Source: Oscillospiraceae bacterium (GTDB lineage: Bacteria; Bacillota; Clostridia; Oscillospirales; Oscillospiraceae). From it: a stretch of 38,132 nucleotides of DNA. Shown here piece by piece: positions 34,367 through 38,132 of the stretch. A model generated the notes under the pieces. That model worked only from the letters and a program-made list of their open reading frames with translations. It did not search any database and was not told where the DNA came from. Both the position numbers and the translations under genes were made by a program. The stretch spans positions 1-38,132 of the forward strand of contig JAAWHO010000003.1 in NCBI GenBank assembly GCA_022795905.1. Reading direction: 5' to 3'. The first letter of the stretch is position 1. Each line of letters starts with the position of its first letter.

Positions 34367-37300
34367 TCCCGAAGAGCTTTTTCTTGTCCAGGCGTTTAAG
34401 GGCCTCCACGGCCTTCTTGTGGCCCCGGTCCGCAGCCTGCTGGTAGAGCTCTCTGGCCCTCCTGACATTCCGCCGCAGGCCCCGGCCCTCCTCACAGCAC
34501 TGGCCCAGGGCGTAGCTTCCTTCTGGGTAGCCCCCCTCGTGGGAGAGGGTGTAGAGCTCCACCGCCCGCTTCAGATCCTTTTCCACGCCATAGCCGTTTT
34601 CATAGCACTCCCCCAAGAAGAACTCCGCCCGGTGGTAGCCCTGCCCGGCGGCGCGGGCGAACCAGGCCGCCGCATCGGCGTCGTCCTCCTCCACGCCGAT
34701 GCCGTGGTAGTAGAAGAACCCCAAATTGCACTGAGCACGGGCGTCGCCCCGTTCCGCCGCCTGGCGGTAGAGCTCCGCGGCCATCCCCTTGTCCACCTCC
34801 ACGCCCTCGCCCAGCTCGTAGCACAGGCCCAAGGAGCAGGTGGCCGGGGGATAGCCCAGCTCGTGACCCTGGCGGTAGAGCCGCGCCGCCTCCGCCTGGT
34901 CCTTCTCCACACCGTAGCCGTGGCTGTAGCAGACTCCCAGCAGGTCCAGGGCCCGGGGATAGCCCTGCTCCGCCGCCTTGGCAAACCAGTACACCGCCTG
35001 GCTGTCGTCCTCCTCCACGCCGATGCCCTGGTAGCAGCAGTAGCCGTAGTTGCACTGGGCACGGGCATAGCCCTGCCGGGCGGCCTCCAGGTAGAGCTGG
35101 GCGGCCCTGGCCGGGTCCCGCCCCACGCCCTCGCCGAACTCATAGCACACGCCCAGGCAGCACGTCCCCGGCGCGTAGCCCCCCTGGTGGGCCTGGGTGT
35201 AGAGCTCCACAGCCCTGACCTGGTCCTGCTCCACGCCGGCGCCCCGCTCATAGCACTCCCCCAGCAGCTGCTGGGCACGGGGGTAGCCCTGCTCCGCCGC
35301 CTTGGCGAACCAGCGGACGGCCTCCGCCTCGTCCTCCTCTACGCCCATGCCCTGGTAGTAGCAGAAGCCCAGGTTGCACTGGGCGCGGGCGTAGCCGTCC
35401 TCCGCCGCCAGGCGGTAGAGCTCCACGGCCCTGACCGGGTCCCGCTCCACGCCGGAGCCGCCCTCGTAGCACACGCCCAGGCAGCACGTCCCCGGCAGGT
35501 ACCCTGCCTCGTGGGCCAGGCGGTAGAGCTCCGCCGCCCTCCCCTCGTCCTGCTCCACGCCGTAGCCGTTGTCGTAGCACTCCCCCAGCAGCATCTGGGC
35601 CCGGGAGTAGTCCTGCTCCGCCGCCTTGGCAAACCAGTGGGCGGCGTCAGAGTCGCTCTCCTCCACGCCGATGCCCCGGTAGTAGCAGAAGCCCAGGTTG
35701 CACTGGGCGCGGGGATCTCCCCGCTCCGCCGCCTCCCGGTAGAGCGCCACAGCCTTCTCCTTGTCCTCCTCTACGCCCCGGCCGATCTCGTAGCAAAGCC
35801 CCAGGGCGCAGGCCGCGGGGGGGTGCCCCCCCTCCCGGGCGGCGCGGTAGAGCTCTATGGCCCGGCCGATATCCTGCTCCACACCGTAGCCGTACTCGCA
35901 GCACTGGCCCAGCAGATACTGGGCCCGGGGGTAGCCCCGCTCCGCCGCTTTGGCAAACCAGCGGGCCGCCTCCTCGTTGTCCTCCGGGGTGCCGATGCCC
36001 TGATAGCAGCAGTAGCCCAGGTTGCACTGGGCCCGGACGTCCCCAGCCTCCGCCGCCTGGCGATAGAGCGCCACGGCCTTCTCCTTGTCCATCTCCACGC
36101 CGGTGCCCAACTCGTAGCACAGCCCCAGGGCACAGGTCCCCGGCGCGTGGCCCTTCTCATGGGAGGCACGGTAGAGCTTGGCGGCCTTCTCCTCGTCCTT
36201 TTCCACGCCGTAGCCGTGGTCGTAGCACTCTCCCAGCAGGTCCAGGGCCCGGGGATAGCCCTGCTCCGCCGCTTTGGCGAACCAGTACACCGCCTGGCTG
36301 TCGTCCTCCTCCACGCCGATGCCCTGGTAGTAGCAGTAGCCCAGGTTGCACTGGGCGGGGGCGTGCTCCTTCTCCGCCGCCTGGCGGTAGAGCGCCACGG
36401 CCTTGACCTTGTCCTCCTCCACGCCGATGCCCACCTCGTAGCACAGCCCCAAGGCGCAGGTCCCCGGGACATACCCCTCCTCGTGGGCCAGGCGGTACTG
36501 CTCCTCCGCCTTCTCCTCGTCCTTCTCCACGCCGTGGCCGTACTCGTAGCACTGCCCCGCCAGGTACATCCCCCGGGGGTAGCCATCCTGGGCGGCCTCT
36601 ATGTACAGCCGGGCGGCCTCCGCCTCGTCCTTCTCCACGCCGCTCCCCCGGTCGTAGCAGGTCCCCAGGGCGCAGGCGGCGGGCTCATAGCCCTGCTCGT
36701 AAGCGGCGCGGTAAAGTTTCACGGCCCGCTCCAGATCCTGCTCCACGCCGTAGCCGTTCTCATAGCACTCTCCCAGCAGCATCTGGGCCCGGGGATACTC
36801 CTGGGCGGCCGCCTTGCCGAACCAGCCGGCCGCCTCGTCGTCGTTCTCCTCCACGCCGATGCCGTGGTAGTAGAAAAAGCCCAGGTTGCACTGGGCGGGG
36901 GCGTAGTCCTGATCCGCCGCCTCCCGGTAGAGCTCCGCGGCCCGCTCCTTGTCCATCTCCACACCGCTGCCCAGCTCGTAGCACAGCCCCAGCTCGCAGA
37001 TGCCGGGGGCATAGCCCTGCTCCGCCGTCTCGGCGAAGAGCTCCACGGCCCGCTCCGGGTCCTTCTCTGTGCCGATGCCCCGGGCATAGCACTGGCCCAG
37101 GCCGTACTGGGCGGCGATATGGTCCCCCTCCGCTGCCCTCTTGTACCACCGAAAGGCCGCGTCCGCGTCTTTGGGCGCGCCGTCGCTCCCGGAGCCGTAG
37201 GCCCTGGCCAGGCGGTAGGCCGCGTCCAGGTCTCCCTCCTCGGCGGAGGAGAGCAGCTCCTCGAAGTCCCGCCGCCGCTGGGCGGATTTGTCCGCAATGG

Positions 37301-37388
37301 TCTGCAGCAGCTCCGGATTAAAATATATCATCACCGCATCGCCGTCGCCCGGACGGCTCTCGTTGCGCTCCTGGCTGGTCTCGCTCAT
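34359..37388 (-). CDS. Giant Sel1-repeat protein (1009 aa, about 26 repeats)
   Basis: 36-aa units such as AQCNLGFCYYQGIGVEEDDSQAVYWFAKAAEQGYPRALDLLGECYDHGYGVEKDEEKA; no other domain recognised. A well-formed minus-strand promoter lies upstream. Confidence 0.92.
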   Translation of the reverse strand: MSETSQERNESRPGDGDAVMIYFNPELLQTIADKSAQRRRDFEELLSSAEEGDLDAAYRLARAYGSGSDGAPKDADAAFRWYKRAAEGDHIAAQYGLGQCYARGIGTEKDPERAVELFAETAEQGYAPGICELGLCYELGSGVEMDKERAAELYREAADQDYAPAQCNLGFFYYHGIGVEENDDEAAGWFGKAAAQEYPRAQMLLGECYENGYGVEQDLERAVKLYRAAYEQGYEPAACALGTCYDRGSGVEKDEAEAARLYIEAAQDGYPRGMYLAGQCYEYGHGVEKDEEKAEEQYRLAHEEGYVPGTCALGLCYEVGIGVEEDKVKAVALYRQAAEKEHAPAQCNLGYCYYQGIGVEEDDSQAVYWFAKAAEQGYPRALDLLGECYDHGYGVEKDEEKAAKLYRASHEKGHAPGTCALGLCYELGTGVEMDKEKAVALYRQAAEAGDVRAQCNLGYCCYQGIGTPEDNEEAARWFAKAAERGYPRAQYLLGQCCEYGYGVEQDIGRAIELYRAAREGGHPPAACALGLCYEIGRGVEEDKEKAVALYREAAERGDPRAQCNLGFCYYRGIGVEESDSDAAHWFAKAAEQDYSRAQMLLGECYDNGYGVEQDEGRAAELYRLAHEAGYLPGTCCLGVCYEGGSGVERDPVRAVELYRLAAEDGYARAQCNLGFCYYQGMGVEEDEAEAVRWFAKAAEQGYPRAQQLLGECYERGAGVEQDQVRAVELYTQAHQGGYAPGTCCLGVCYEFGEGVGRDPARAAQLYLEAARQGYARAQCNYGYCCYQGIGVEEDDSQAVYWFAKAAEQGYPRALDLLGVCYSHGYGVEKDQAEAARLYRQGHELGYPPATCSLGLCYELGEGVEVDKGMAAELYRQAAERGDARAQCNLGFFYYHGIGVEEDDADAAAWFARAAGQGYHRAEFFLGECYENGYGVEKDLKRAVELYTLSHEGGYPEGSYALGQCCEEGRGLRRNVRRARELYQQAADRGHKKAVEALKRLDKKKLFGKK

Positions 37389-37446
37389 GGTATCCCATCC
37401 TTTCGTTCAGCCCCCGCCCAGGTTTGGTGCGGGTAATCAGGAGAGT

Positions 37447-37475
37447 ATTATAGCAGATTTTTTCCCGCTGTGCAA
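37447..37475 (-). promoter_or_regulatory. Sigma-A promoter for the giant Sel1 gene
   Basis: On the minus strand TTGCAC-17 bp-TATAAT, about 60 bp upstream of the ATG. Confidence 0.75.
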
Positions 37476-37525
37476 CAGCTGGAGAAAGGTGATTTTCTTG
37501 CGCCGCTATCTCTCCTGATAATAAA

Positions 37526-37573
37526 GAAGCATCACTTGCGCCCTGTTTGTCTCAGCCGCTCAAGTGATGCTTC
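37526..37573. repeat. 13-bp perfect inverted repeat, terminator-like
   Basis: GAAGCATCACTTG ... CAAGTGATGCTTC followed by CTTTTTCTTC. Confidence 0.5.
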
Positions 37574-37593
37574 CTTTTTCTTCATTCAAAATA

Positions 37594-37884
37594 TTACTTC
37601 TGCGGACAAAGATAGGAAAGCGAAGGAGGGAGGTAGAAACTGGAAACGGCAGAGGGATGATCCTGTACTATGCGCATAAATGACTGGATTTTGTGGGAAA
37701 TATCTTCCGTGGTATAGGGCAGCTGTCCCGAGTGAACGGAAATTTTCAAAGCGTGATTCAAATATTCATTAGGGTTGTATTCCGGTGCGTAGGGAGGCAG
37801 GAAGAACACCTCCATTATCTCCAAGATGAAAGCCATCCTACGCTGCTGGAAAATCCGCAGTTTGGGCCTCCTCCCGGATGCCAT
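37594..37884 (-). pseudogene. 3' remnant of an IS630-family transposase
   Basis: VFFLPPYAPEYNPNEYLNHALKISVHSGQLPYTTEDISHKIQSFMR is the typical C-terminal DDE region; the N-terminal part is not present in this frame. Confidence 0.75.
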
Positions 37885-38132
37885 CCCAAAAGCCCTCTCT
37901 TGTGTTTCTCCACTAGACTGCTCCCATTGGTTCGCCGCTTCTGATTATTGTTAGGTTTTTTGATGATTGCTATAAGATGGCCTTGCTGACTTGACAACAA
38001 GGGGAGAACTGATTATAATAAAAATAATATAACTAGGCTCTACTCCGCAACCCTGGCAAAATAGCGAGCACAGACAGGAGGCAAAATAGAGCAAGTGCCA
38101 CCCTGAGGGATCTGGAGAGATTCAAGAGCAGC

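Noticed and set aside
34359-37388. Periodic 108/324-bp repeats as a CRISPR-like or tandem-repeat noncoding array
   Set aside because: The periodicity is codon-phased and encodes Sel1 repeats; there are no short identical repeats separated by unique spacers.
33942-37436. 1164-aa plus-strand ORF opposite the giant Sel1 gene
   Set aside because: Exact antisense of a GC-rich repeat array; the translation is low-complexity Leu/Val/Ala repeats with no domain, while the minus strand gives clean Sel1 repeats with promoter and RBS.

Overview
This is a high-GC window, probably from a spore-forming Clostridia/Oscillospiraceae-type Firmicute; the taxonomy is inferred from gene content. Left to right it contains: (i) a 5'-truncated cluster pairing a sugar-type ABC importer (solute-binding protein, MalF-like and MalG-like permeases, UgpC/MsmK-like ATPase) with an efflux-type HlyD/MacA-like adaptor and a 2-TM MacB/FtsX-like membrane protein; (ii) a Na/Pi cotransporter; (iii) a KtrB/KtrA K+ uptake pair; (iv) a YlmC/YmxH-like PRC-barrel gene; (v) a Sel1-repeat protein fused to two CbxX/SpoVK-type AAA+ modules; (vi) sigG; (vii) glyA; (viii) a BceRS-like two-component system whose response regulator is frameshifted at a G5 run, followed by a membrane-tethered XRE regulator; (ix) a complete type II fatty-acid synthesis operon (acpP-accBCDA-fabH-fabK-fabD-fabG-fabF-fabZ) ending with a MarR regulator and led by a strong promoter with a 38-bp AT-rich palindrome; (x) DegV/FakB-like, threonine aldolase, Smr-domain and ArsC/Spx-like genes; (xi) a 1009-aa protein built almost entirely of about 26 Sel1 repeats in a 324-bp higher-order array; (xii) an IS630-type transposase remnant at the right edge. 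The best candidates for something undescribed are the hybrid importer/adaptor cluster, the Sel1-dual-AAA+ fusion next to sigG, the giant Sel1 array, and the putative FASII operator/MarR circuit. All family calls come from reading the translations by eye; no database search was run.
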